NCBI GenBank assembly: GCA_027484495.1
Contig: JAIXSW010000358.1
Location: 1-6,617, forward strand
From: Gammaproteobacteria bacterium
GTDB taxonomy: Bacteria; Pseudomonadota; Gammaproteobacteria; Enterobacterales; Alteromonadaceae
Length of the DNA stretch: 6,617 bases
Direction of reading: 5' to 3'
The notes under the pieces: generated by a model
What the model saw: only the letters and a program-made list of their open reading frames with translations
Databases searched by the model: none
What the model was told of the DNA's origin: nothing
Shown: piece after piece, positions 1-6,334 of the stretch
Layout: every line of letters starts with the position of its first letter
How positions within the stretch are numbered: the stretch's first letter is position 1
Made by a program: the position numbers and the translations under genes

Positions 1-360
1 ATAGACAGGTAAGCGCAAACGTCCCACTTTGAATTGCCGGTCGGACGAAAGTGTCAGCGCGCCGTACAACCAGGCAACTTTAGGTTCAAACTGATCGTGC
101 CCACGCGCGACAAACTGCCCGACAAAATCCCACTGCTCTGCGAGCGCATAGTTCGCCTGTAGTGCCAGACGGCTTTCGCTCATCAACTCTAAACCGTGCT
201 GATATTGACCTGCACCTTCCGGCATTCGGGCCCAATAGCCATCCCCAGACAAGACTGTGCCGCCGACGATGGAACCAAAGCCAGACACCTGTATATCCCC
301 CGCCCGGGCTGAGGCCACGGCGAACAACAAAACAAATAGAGAAAACCGACAGAACTGCAT
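1..360 (-). CDS. Porin-like outer-membrane beta-barrel protein, N-terminal 120 codons (runs off left edge)
   Basis: Translating the minus strand from the ATG at 360-358 gives 120 uninterrupted codons to the window edge. Residues 1-20 form a signal peptide: MQFCRF start, a Leu/Phe/Val core, and ASARA before the predicted cut. The mature part begins GDIQVSGFGSIVGGTVLSG. It resembles the porin at 4669-5913, which has FHFSGYGSLVGGKVIGG at the same place, and later GRLRLPVY here matches GRRMLPMY there. The alternating polar/hydrophobic pattern suits outer-membrane strands. The likely role is a channel in the outer membrane; the substrate is unknown. No good Shine-Dalgarno sequence precedes the ATG (AAGTTATTCCCC), which is odd, but no better in-frame start fits the signal peptide. 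Unlike its relative, it has no PstS-like gene directly upstream; a terminator and the hydrolase gene are there instead. The family is fairly sure, the function is not. Confidence 0.82.
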   Translation of the reverse strand, partial: MQFCRFSLFVLLFAVASARAGDIQVSGFGSIVGGTVLSGDGYWARMPEGAGQYQHGLELMSESRLALQANYALAEQWDFVGQFVARGHDQFEPKVAWLYGALTLSSDRQFKVGRLRLPVY

Positions 361-413
361 GGGGAATAACTTGCAAATCGTAACCTGATGACTTCGCACT
401 TTATGGCTGTCCC

Positions 414-442
414 ATTACAAAAATATGGCAGTCGTTTATCGA
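414..442 (-). promoter_or_regulatory. Possible sigma-70 promoter for the left porin gene
   Basis: On the minus strand TCGATA (442-437) is followed after 17 bases by TGTAAT (419-414), which matches 9 of 12 consensus positions for -35/-10 boxes. It lies between the terminator at 461-485 and the porin ATG at 360, where a promoter is needed. The match was found by eye and chance matches are common. Confidence 0.3.
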
Positions 443-460
443 CCCCACTTTTCAGACAAC

Positions 461-485
461 AAAAAAAGAGCCTCAATTGAGGCTC
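461..485 (-). terminator. Rho-independent terminator after the hydrolase gene
   Basis: A perfect 18-base palindrome, GAGCCTCAATTGAGGCTC (468-485), is followed on the minus strand by seven T residues (467-461). With a small loop the stem is at least 7 bp. The T run is only on the minus-strand side, so it ends transcripts coming from the hydrolase gene (stop at 656-658) and insulates the left porin gene. It sits about 170 bases past the stop codon. Confidence 0.9.
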
Positions 486-655
486 AAAGACAAGGAATAG
501 ACGTACAAAAACAGGAACGGGAGTCCCGGACACACTTTCGCGGAATTTCCCTACATTATTCTGAATAAAATAAGAAAATTCCGTGAATATCAGCAACACA
601 TGAAATAATTCACAAAATAAAACTGTCAGGGTGTACCGGTAAGTTGCTACACAAT
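486..655 (-). other. Structured, non-coding 3' region of the hydrolase transcript
   Basis: No convincing gene is seen between the hydrolase stop codon and its terminator. Inverted repeats are present: CGGAATTT (541-548) pairs with AAATTCCG (576-583), enclosing TTATTC/GAATAA (556-561 and 563-568), and CGGGA/TCCCG lies at 518-528. The region would be transcribed as a ~170-nt 3' untranslated region that ends in a strong terminator. It could also yield a small RNA, but no clear promoter was found. Confidence 0.35.
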
Positions 656-1960
656 TTACTGTTTTCCCGAGGAGGATTCCCAACTCAATGCAGTCGGCAT
701 GCCTTTAACATAACCAGGCCAGAGTGAAGTCAGTTCCTTTTGCTGCAAAAGATCACACTGCGCTTTAATAGATTTCACATGGCAATCCAGCATCGCCAGC
801 GCGAAATGACGGTTGATATCATTGAGGGTATCCGTTGCCCAATTCGCTTCTTGGTAATGTGCAAAATCCCCTGCCAACTTTCTGCTCACCACTGGTGCTG
901 GGTGCGGCGCAATATTATGACCCGCATGATGATAGGTCAGGAAATACTTGTGCTTACTGCCCGTCTGCTCATACAAGTGACGCATGCCGTCATAGCCGGA
1001 CACATCATCTTTATCACCAGCCAGATACATCACAGGTACCTTGATGTTTTTCAATGCCGATGCTGAAAACAGCTGATGCTGACCACCCCAAGGGGCTATG
1101 GCGATCGCCGCTTTCCAAGCTGGCGCAACTTTAACCTCTGATGGCAGCTGACCACCGGCACAGCTGTTCAGTTTCTGCTGTAACGCCTGATTGGCACCAC
1201 TATCTTTGACGCCAGTAAATGCAGCAACACTCTGCTCAGTGAAGGCAAAACAACCCCCAACCGTATTGATGGCACCATAGCCCCCCATTGAGTAGCCAAT
1301 GACCGCAGCAGCATTCTTATCGACTTTGCCTTCGATAAATTGCAGGTCTGGGTTACCGGACTGGTGCAATGCGTCCAACACAAATTGCTGATCACGAGAC
1401 CGATGATACAAAGTGTTCAGAAACCCCGCATAAGGCGCTTTTTTCTGATCAATTTCGGCATAGGTTGAATGCATATGGTCAATTGCAGCGACAAGATACC
1501 CGTGCGAAGCAAGATGCTCCCCCAGATAAAACATGAGCGCTCTATTGCCAGGATAACCATGCGAGATCACAACGACTGGTAGCTGTTGTGCACCGTCGGG
1601 CTCAGCATTCCGGTAAGCATTGCCTTGAATAATAAAAGCCTGCTGGCTTTTGGTCATACTGGTGTAATTGGCCATTGGGTGACCGCTGAGAAGTTTTGCC
1701 GGATACCAAAGTTCAACAGTCAGTTTTCTGGGGCCACTTTGTTGGTTAGTTAAATCAAGTTGGTTTTCGTGCATCAGTTCTACTGTGCGCACACCAACAG
1801 GGAATGAGCCGGGTTGCGATAAGGCTGGACGCATTTCTGCTGGTTTTGCCAGATACAGCTGCTCTGGCGCAGTTTCAGCCTGACATTGAAGCGTTGCAGT
1901 CGAAGCGACCAACATAAGCGTAAAAATTTTCCGAACAGTTTGACGAGGTGGAACAAACAT
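656..1960 (-). CDS. Secreted alpha/beta hydrolase (PAF-acetylhydrolase/dienelactone-hydrolase-like)
   Basis: This is a 434-residue protein from the ATG at 1960. That start is chosen because GAGG lies five bases before it and because a normal signal peptide follows (residues 1-28, MFVPPRQTVRKIF..., ending LQCQA). The fold is shown by SHGYPGNR (133-140, oxyanion-hole region), the nucleophile elbow GYSMGG (222-227, Ser224), GDKDD (315-319, likely acid loop) and HHAGHN with His348 as the likely catalytic base. It probably cleaves an ester or related bond in the periplasm or outside the cell; the substrate is unknown. Mature cysteines fall in two pairs (237/267 and 393/402), which may form disulfides. 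Length and motifs recall bacterial relatives of platelet-activating-factor acetylhydrolase. The gene follows the TonB receptor in the same direction, separated only by a palindromic repeat. An upstream in-frame ATG at 2011 would add 17 residues and spoil the signal peptide. Confidence 0.88.
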   Translation of the reverse strand: MFVPPRQTVRKIFTLMLVASTATLQCQAETAPEQLYLAKPAEMRPALSQPGSFPVGVRTVELMHENQLDLTNQQSGPRKLTVELWYPAKLLSGHPMANYTSMTKSQQAFIIQGNAYRNAEPDGAQQLPVVVISHGYPGNRALMFYLGEHLASHGYLVAAIDHMHSTYAEIDQKKAPYAGFLNTLYHRSRDQQFVLDALHQSGNPDLQFIEGKVDKNAAAVIGYSMGGYGAINTVGGCFAFTEQSVAAFTGVKDSGANQALQQKLNSCAGGQLPSEVKVAPAWKAAIAIAPWGGQHQLFSASALKNIKVPVMYLAGDKDDVSGYDGMRHLYEQTGSKHKYFLTYHHAGHNIAPHPAPVVSRKLAGDFAHYQEANWATDTLNDINRHFALAMLDCHVKSIKAQCDLLQQKELTSLWPGYVKGMPTALSWESSSGKQ

Positions 1961-2012
1961 AAGCGCCTCTAAATCTATGAAAAAGGCAGCAACCAGAACT
2001 GGCGCTGCCATT

Positions 2013-2139
2013 TATACCCTTATTCCTTGAAGATTCGGGGTTGTTGACTTCGCTTGTTCGCCGCAGTCACATAGTCAGCTATGCTCCTGCGGTCTCACTC
2101 ACTTGCCGCCTACCCGAATCTTCAATGATTTTGGGTATA
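2013..2139. repeat. Palindromic intergenic repeat element, ~127 bp (MITE/ERIC-like)
   Basis: The ends are TATACCC (2013-2019) and GGGTATA (2133-2139). Inside them TTGAAGATTCGGG (2027-2039) pairs perfectly with CCCGAATCTTCAA (2113-2125). The centre holds CCGCAG (2061-2066) with CTGCGG (2087-2092), enclosing CATAG-TCAG-CTATG (2070-2083). The whole element can fold into one long interrupted hairpin on either strand and has no coding capacity. From memory, it resembles ~120-130-base palindromic repeats scattered between genes in gammaproteobacteria; the exact family name was not checked. It fills the gap between the receptor stop codon (2150-2152) and the hydrolase start, so its hairpin may end, attenuate or process the receptor transcript. 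Confidence 0.85.
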
Positions 2140-2149
2140 TATGACTGAA

Positions 2150-4477
2150 TTACATAAAGTTTTGACGGAATTCAATCCCAACCTGACGAGGAGCGCCGGC
2201 AATAAAACTTGGGTAACCAAAGGCACCACCAGTATTCCCGGCATCAACCAGATACTCTTTATCAAACAGGTTTGTGGCATACAAAGTCACAGACCAATTG
2301 GCAGAGGTTTGTTCAAGACCTAAACGCACACTGGTTTGTTGTACAGCACCCTGGCTGATATCAAAACCTGCCACAGGCGCATTCGCTTCTTCAAAGAAGA
2401 TGTCACTGCGGAAGCTGTACACCATTGAACCATTCAGGCGATAGTTTGCAGACAAGTCTTTTGCAAGCAACAATCCTGTCCCTGCGGTGTACTCTGGTTG
2501 CAAACGGAAACGTTTCCCGGCCAGGTTACCGTTACTGCTATCGTCATCAATCTTGGCGTCAAGCCATGCCAGATTTGTGAACCACTCGACCGAATCAGTC
2601 AGTCCCAACGATATCTCAGCCTCGATCCCCACGTTTTTGGCCTGACCCGCATTGGCAATATAGGTATTACCGGCGCTATCACGCAGTGAAACCTGGAAAT
2701 CACGGTAGTCCTGTGAAAACGCGGACAAGGCATAACGCAGTCCATTATCAGCAGTATTGCCTTTGATACCCGCTTCATAGTTCCATAATGTCTCTGCCGG
2801 TACTTCATTGACGCGTGGTACCACGCCTGCAGGACTATTCATTGAACCTACATCAACCACTTCTGAACGACGGCCTTTGGAGACTGTGGCATATAGATTC
2901 ATCGACTCGTTCAACCGGTACAGCGCGTTGAATCGAGGTAACCAGGCATCGTAATTACCATCAGCGCTAAATTGCTTGCCACCAGTTGATACGATTGGCA
3001 GTAAAGGCGCGCCAGCTAATACTGACCGGGCAAAATCAGAGGAATATCGACTGGTTTTATCTTCATCAACATAACGTAAACCGGCAGTAAGCTCCCATTG
3101 CTCAGTTAGCTGGTAACTCACATCAGCAAAAACTGAAACGGACTGATTATCACCAAAATTCTGATAGACCCCCTGATAAGGCAGGGTCTGGAAGCGTCCT
3201 TGTGTCAGTAATGGTGTCAACACATTGACTGTTCCATCCGGATTAATACAAGGCTTGCCGCCAGGCAGACGACCGATACAATTCAGAAACACCGATTCTT
3301 CCGTGCTAAATGGCACCCGTTGCGAGCCTTCTTCGTCGAAATAGCTGATGCCAACAAAGCTGTTCAGTTGCTCTGCAGCATAGTTAAAGCGGAACTCCTG
3401 ACTGAATTGCTCACCGCGTGCATCTTCAGCGAACTCCAAAAACCAGGCCTGTGTGCCGTCCGCGTCAAAAACTTCAAGCGAATCAAAGCGTCTTTGCGCG
3501 CTGATGCTGGTAAATTTCCATTGCTGGTTCAGATCCCAGTTAATGGTTAAATTCAGGTCGTCGACGGTGCGGTCTACCCCTAACTCAGATTTACCGAATA
3601 CTGCAGCGGATACTGGACTACCACTTGCTTCGACAAAACTATAGGGGCTGGTATCCCCGCCAGTTGGCGCATACCGGCGACTCTTAAATGCGGTCCCCGT
3701 ATCGTTGTTTTCTTCGTGGTTGTAAATCAAATCAATGAGCACCGCATCGCTCGGTGTAAAGCGCAGTGAAGCGCGAGCACCTAGACGGTCAATGCCATGC
3801 AGATCAGGTTGTGTTGCTGCAATATTTTTGACATAGCCATCACGCTCCCTGTAGGTAAATGCAAATCGACCTTGCATCGATTGCTGTCCACCTGTAATAA
3901 ATCCTTGCATCTGTCGGGCCGCAAAATTACCAAATCCAGCACTGATAGACGCTTCAAACTCTTCTTGCGGTTTGCGGGTGGTAACACTCAGCGCACCAAC
4001 AGAGGCCGCAGTGCCGAACAACGTTGCCTGAGGGCCTTTCACAACTTCAACACGCTCAATATCAAAGAGCTCGAAATAAGAACCGCGAGAGCGGGAAATA
4101 TCTGTACCGTTGTAATAAACCGAGACTTTCGGGGCAGCTTGCGCCGAACCACTATCTGAAGTGATCCCGCGGATCACAAAACCCGGATTATTCGGGCTTT
4201 GCTCCTGAATCACCAGACCCGGCGTAATATCGGATAACACATCCAGATCTTGGATCCCTAGCTGTTCCAATGTTTCGCCATTAAAGGCACTGACCGTTAC
4301 TGGCACATCCTGCAAAGGCTGCGCTCGCTTTTGCGTCGTTACCGTGATCCGCTCGATTTCGGCAATTGCCAAAGCCTCTTCAGCTGCCACCGATGGCAAT
4401 GCCTGCACAAAAAAAGCGCCCATGATACAAGTGCTGAGTAATTTTTTACGAAAAGGGAGGTAAGTTTTTGATTTCAT
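2150..4477 (-). CDS. TonB-dependent outer-membrane receptor
   Basis: This 775-residue protein is of typical length for the family. Residues 1-32 are a signal peptide ending PSVAA. A TonB-box-like stretch, IERITVTTQ (41-49), precedes the plug domain (about 54-168), which contains DVPVTVSAFNGE, VIRGI, and the conserved end IERVEVVKGPQATLFGTAA with GALSVTTRKP. The barrel fills about 175-775 and carries the C-terminal signature NLFDKEY (736-742) and GAPRQVGIEF near the end. It should take up a scarce ligand through the outer membrane using energy from TonB-ExbB-ExbD. The ligand cannot be told from sequence; siderophores and other large molecules are possible. Cys400 and Cys410 may close a disulfide in a surface loop. 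The final residue is Met rather than the usual Phe (QNFM). The start is fixed by the signal peptide and by AAGGA eight bases upstream, which lies within an inverted repeat. Confidence 0.95.
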   Translation of the reverse strand: MKSKTYLPFRKKLLSTCIMGAFFVQALPSVAAEEALAIAEIERITVTTQKRAQPLQDVPVTVSAFNGETLEQLGIQDLDVLSDITPGLVIQEQSPNNPGFVIRGITSDSGSAQAAPKVSVYYNGTDISRSRGSYFELFDIERVEVVKGPQATLFGTAASVGALSVTTRKPQEEFEASISAGFGNFAARQMQGFITGGQQSMQGRFAFTYRERDGYVKNIAATQPDLHGIDRLGARASLRFTPSDAVLIDLIYNHEENNDTGTAFKSRRYAPTGGDTSPYSFVEASGSPVSAAVFGKSELGVDRTVDDLNLTINWDLNQQWKFTSISAQRRFDSLEVFDADGTQAWFLEFAEDARGEQFSQEFRFNYAAEQLNSFVGISYFDEEGSQRVPFSTEESVFLNCIGRLPGGKPCINPDGTVNVLTPLLTQGRFQTLPYQGVYQNFGDNQSVSVFADVSYQLTEQWELTAGLRYVDEDKTSRYSSDFARSVLAGAPLLPIVSTGGKQFSADGNYDAWLPRFNALYRLNESMNLYATVSKGRRSEVVDVGSMNSPAGVVPRVNEVPAETLWNYEAGIKGNTADNGLRYALSAFSQDYRDFQVSLRDSAGNTYIANAGQAKNVGIEAEISLGLTDSVEWFTNLAWLDAKIDDDSSNGNLAGKRFRLQPEYTAGTGLLLAKDLSANYRLNGSMVYSFRSDIFFEEANAPVAGFDISQGAVQQTSVRLGLEQTSANWSVTLYATNLFDKEYLVDAGNTGGAFGYPSFIAGAPRQVGIEFRQNFM

Positions 4478-4479
4478 CG

Positions 4480-4511
4480 TAAAGTTCCTTATTAAAGACC
4501 GAGGAACTTTA
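4480..4511 (-). promoter_or_regulatory. Inverted repeat covering the receptor ribosome binding site
   Basis: On the minus strand TAAAGTTCCT (4511-4502) and AGGAACTTTA (4489-4480) form a perfect 10-bp inverted repeat around a 12-base loop (CGGTCTTTAATA). The 3' arm contains the AGGA Shine-Dalgarno core and ends two bases before the ATG. In RNA the hairpin would hide the ribosome binding site; in DNA the same symmetry could be an operator. Which applies is not known. Confidence 0.6.
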
Positions 4512-4553
4512 GAGATAAATAATTAACCTTTTGCTTAAAACTGATGACAGATT

Positions 4554-4563
4554 GATTGCAATC
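4554..4563. promoter_or_regulatory. Small palindrome upstream of the receptor gene
   Basis: GATTGCAATC is a perfect 10-base palindrome in the non-coding region about 80 bases upstream of the receptor ATG. Its place could suit a regulator site. No regulator is recognised and a palindrome this short can arise by chance. Confidence 0.2.
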
Positions 4564-4579
4564 TTCAGTCCTTCAAGAC

Positions 4580-4611
4580 AAAAAACTACTGATAAAAACA
4601 ATGCTTTATCA
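4580..4611 (-). promoter_or_regulatory. AT-rich inverted repeat with T run: possible operator or weak terminator
   Basis: TGATAAA (4590-4596) and TTTATCA (4605-4611) form a 7-bp inverted repeat with an 8-base centre. On the minus strand a run of six T (4585-4580) follows four bases after the repeat. It may be a weak second terminator for the porin operon. The GATAA/TTATC ends also recall half of a Fur box, which would suit a TonB receptor, but the centre and spacing do not match a good Fur site. Confidence 0.3.
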
Positions 4612-4631
4612 ATGGTGTAGCTTTTCAATGG

Positions 4632-4662
4632 ACCTGGAGAGACAGCAAGAGTCCCTCCAGGT
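4632..4662 (-). terminator. Hairpin after the porin operon, probable terminator
   Basis: On the minus strand ACCTGGAGGGAC pairs with GTCTCTCCAGGT around a 7-base loop, giving a 12-bp stem with two G-U pairs. It begins seven bases past the porin stop codon. The following bases (CCATTGAAAAG) are not a T run, so it is not a classical intrinsic terminator. It may protect the 3' end or work with the T run at 4580-4585. Confidence 0.55.
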
Positions 4663-4668
4663 TTATTG

Positions 4669-5913
4669 TTAAAACACGAAGTCGATGCCGAGGCTTAGCA
4701 GCTTTGCATCATTGTGATAGCTAAAATCAAACCAGGGTGAGCGGTCGCCTTTGTCCTGGAAATCGTTATATTCCAGTTTGATGGCCGCGCTACTGCCAAG
4801 GTTATAGCGCAGGCCCAACGTCATGATTTGGTGCTCTTCGGCATCTCCGACACCGAACCCCTGCCAGTCTTTCGTCAGCTCCAATTTAGCAGTGGACAAC
4901 CCGATATAGGGCTGCCAAGTCTCGTGGTTATAAACCATGCTGACGTAAAAGGTCGGAAACTCTGAGCCATACCCGTCGTCATAGACAACATAGTTATAGT
5001 CGAACAGCACGATGACATGTTCAAAAGTAAAGCTGCCGCCAAGCCCATAAAAATCCAAATCAAAATCAGTCAGAGGCCAGTCGCCGGAAACAAAAGGCGT
5101 GCCGTCTGGCTTGAACCGGCGTTCGATGCGTTGGTCGACAACACCGTCATTATTGATATCCAGTTCGTCGGTAAAAAACACATCCGCAGTGGTGTTGTAA
5201 TGGGTCCGGAAATACGACGCTCGTAAATCGATCCAGTCATTACTCATCGCCAGATTGGCGCCGAGAATTTTACTCCAGGTCACATCAGCAGTCCCTGCAA
5301 TGTAGGTGCCCGCTTCCGGAAAATAGTAGCCACCCCGATTACGCCAAAAATCATGGGATTTGATGTCCCGCTGCGTTTCCCGGCCGCCAAATACGCTGGG
5401 AGTCAGCGTCCAGTTACCAAGATAAAAGGAATGCGCATAAGTGAGGCCGTTAAACTGGGTGATTTCCCACCAATACAAATTGGCAGGCGGGCGTAACCAT
5501 GGATATGCATAACCAACTTCCATATATTCTGAGAAATAGTACATCGGCAACATACGCCGCCCCGCCATCAGCGTGCCATCCTGCCCAACCTGATAACTCA
5601 GATAGGCCCAGTCAATATCAGGACTCCAGCCGTCTGCACCTTTTGCCACCAGTTGAATCGTCGCGGTTAAGCGATCCATGACATCTGCACGCATTTGCAG
5701 TGCAACCATCGACTCCTGTTCAAAATCCAGCTCCTCGGTGTAAAAAGCGTAATCGTAAAAATCGACCTGGAATTCTTTTTCGCCGGAAGGATCGACTTCA
5801 CCGCCAATAACCTTACCGCCCACCAGGGATCCATAGCCACTGAAATGAAAACGATCTTCAGCCAGCAGTTCGGTACAAAATACTAACGCGATTAACCATA
5901 AGTATCGAAACAT
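4669..5913 (-). CDS. Porin-like outer-membrane beta-barrel protein
   Basis: This 414-residue protein has a signal peptide of about 18 residues (ending ELLA before EDRF). The mature part is rich in Tyr, Trp and alternating hydrophobic residues and ends GIDFVF, with the C-terminal Phe used as an outer-membrane insertion signal. No transmembrane helices are seen. Relatives in this group are, as I recall, sometimes wrongly labelled sulfate transporter permeases; the sequence here is a barrel. It probably forms a channel for small solutes. Residues 252-260 (DINNDGVVD) resemble a calcium-binding EF-hand or dockerin loop without the usual Glu at position 12. GAGGAG six bases before the ATG overlaps the TGA of the preceding gene, only 10 bases separate the two genes, and translation is probably coupled. 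The N-terminal part resembles the incomplete gene at 1-360. Confidence 0.88.
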   Translation of the reverse strand: MFRYLWLIALVFCTELLAEDRFHFSGYGSLVGGKVIGGEVDPSGEKEFQVDFYDYAFYTEELDFEQESMVALQMRADVMDRLTATIQLVAKGADGWSPDIDWAYLSYQVGQDGTLMAGRRMLPMYYFSEYMEVGYAYPWLRPPANLYWWEITQFNGLTYAHSFYLGNWTLTPSVFGGRETQRDIKSHDFWRNRGGYYFPEAGTYIAGTADVTWSKILGANLAMSNDWIDLRASYFRTHYNTTADVFFTDELDINNDGVVDQRIERRFKPDGTPFVSGDWPLTDFDLDFYGLGGSFTFEHVIVLFDYNYVVYDDGYGSEFPTFYVSMVYNHETWQPYIGLSTAKLELTKDWQGFGVGDAEEHQIMTLGLRYNLGSSAAIKLEYNDFQDKGDRSPWFDFSYHNDAKLLSLGIDFVF

Positions 5914-5923
5914 GAGCCACTCC

Positions 5924-6334
5924 TCAATATTTACCTACAACGCGCACACCGCTGACCTTGCCAGCATCAACAATCCCAATTGTGCTTGGATTTTCAGCGA
6001 CTAATTTGAGCATTTCGTCTTGACTGACTTCTTTTGGCGGCGTGCCTTTCCCGGTAAACATCACTTTCGACCAATAGGCTTTCATCTGAGAGTCAGATTT
6101 ACCTAAGGCCTTACTATTGAAGACGGTAAGATTGCTGTCACCTTCCGGCAAACTCAGCACTATCGCTGCATTGCCATCTGGAAAGCTCTTCTGCTTCCCA
6201 CTGAACAGGTTTTTTATATCGGTATCAGACAGGTTTTGCTGGTTGGATGGATGAACAATTACGGCAACTTCTGCATATGCGGGAGCAATAATAACTCCCC
6301 CTAGGTACATGGTCATACATAGTAGTTTTCGCAT
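5924..6334 (-). CDS. Secreted PstS-like single-domain substrate-binding protein
   Basis: This 136-residue protein starts at the ATG at 6334, nine bases after GGAG. A signal peptide of 21 residues follows (MRKLLCMTMY..., ending APAYA). The mature part contains LSDTDIKNLFSGKQKSFPDG, then LGKSDSQMKAYWSKVMFTGKG, PPKEV and NPSTIGIVDAG. This pattern matches the second half of periplasmic phosphate-binding proteins (PBP_like_2 type). The first half, with its phosphate-contacting loop, is absent, so the protein is about half the size of PstS and phosphate binding should not be assumed. No ABC permease or ATPase genes are near. It is the first gene of an operon with the porin at 4669-5913, which suggests a role in ligand delivery, channel function or sensing at the envelope. 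An in-frame ATG at 6376 lacks a ribosome binding site and would push the signal peptide inward. Confidence 0.87.
   Translation of the reverse strand: MRKLLCMTMYLGGVIIAPAYAEVAVIVHPSNQQNLSDTDIKNLFSGKQKSFPDGNAAIVLSLPEGDSNLTVFNSKALGKSDSQMKAYWSKVMFTGKGTPPKEVSQDEMLKLVAENPSTIGIVDAGKVSGVRVVGKY

Noticed and set aside
86..376. 96-codon open frame on the minus strand
   Set aside because: It overlaps the left porin gene in another frame. The porin frame has a proper signal peptide and similarity to the porin at 4669-5913; this one has no recognisable features.
189..683. 164-codon open frame on the minus strand
   Set aside because: It crosses the end of the hydrolase gene, the terminator at 461-485 and the start of the left porin in a frame different from both. 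Its protein is Cys/Phe-rich and looks like no family.
740..1066. 108-codon open frame on the plus strand
   Set aside because: It lies opposite the hydrolase coding sequence, lacks a credible ribosome binding site and has no recognisable domain.
1873..1893. Lipoprotein signal in the hydrolase N-terminus
   Set aside because: The Cys in TLQC is preceded by Gln, which does not fit a lipobox; cleavage after CQA as an ordinary signal peptide is more likely.
2013..2139. CRISPR or tandem repeat array
   Set aside because: The repeat is one interrupted palindrome, not a series of direct repeats with spacers.
3797..4159. 120-codon open frame on the plus strand
   Set aside because: It is antisense to the well-supported plug and early barrel part of the TonB receptor and is best explained as a shadow frame.
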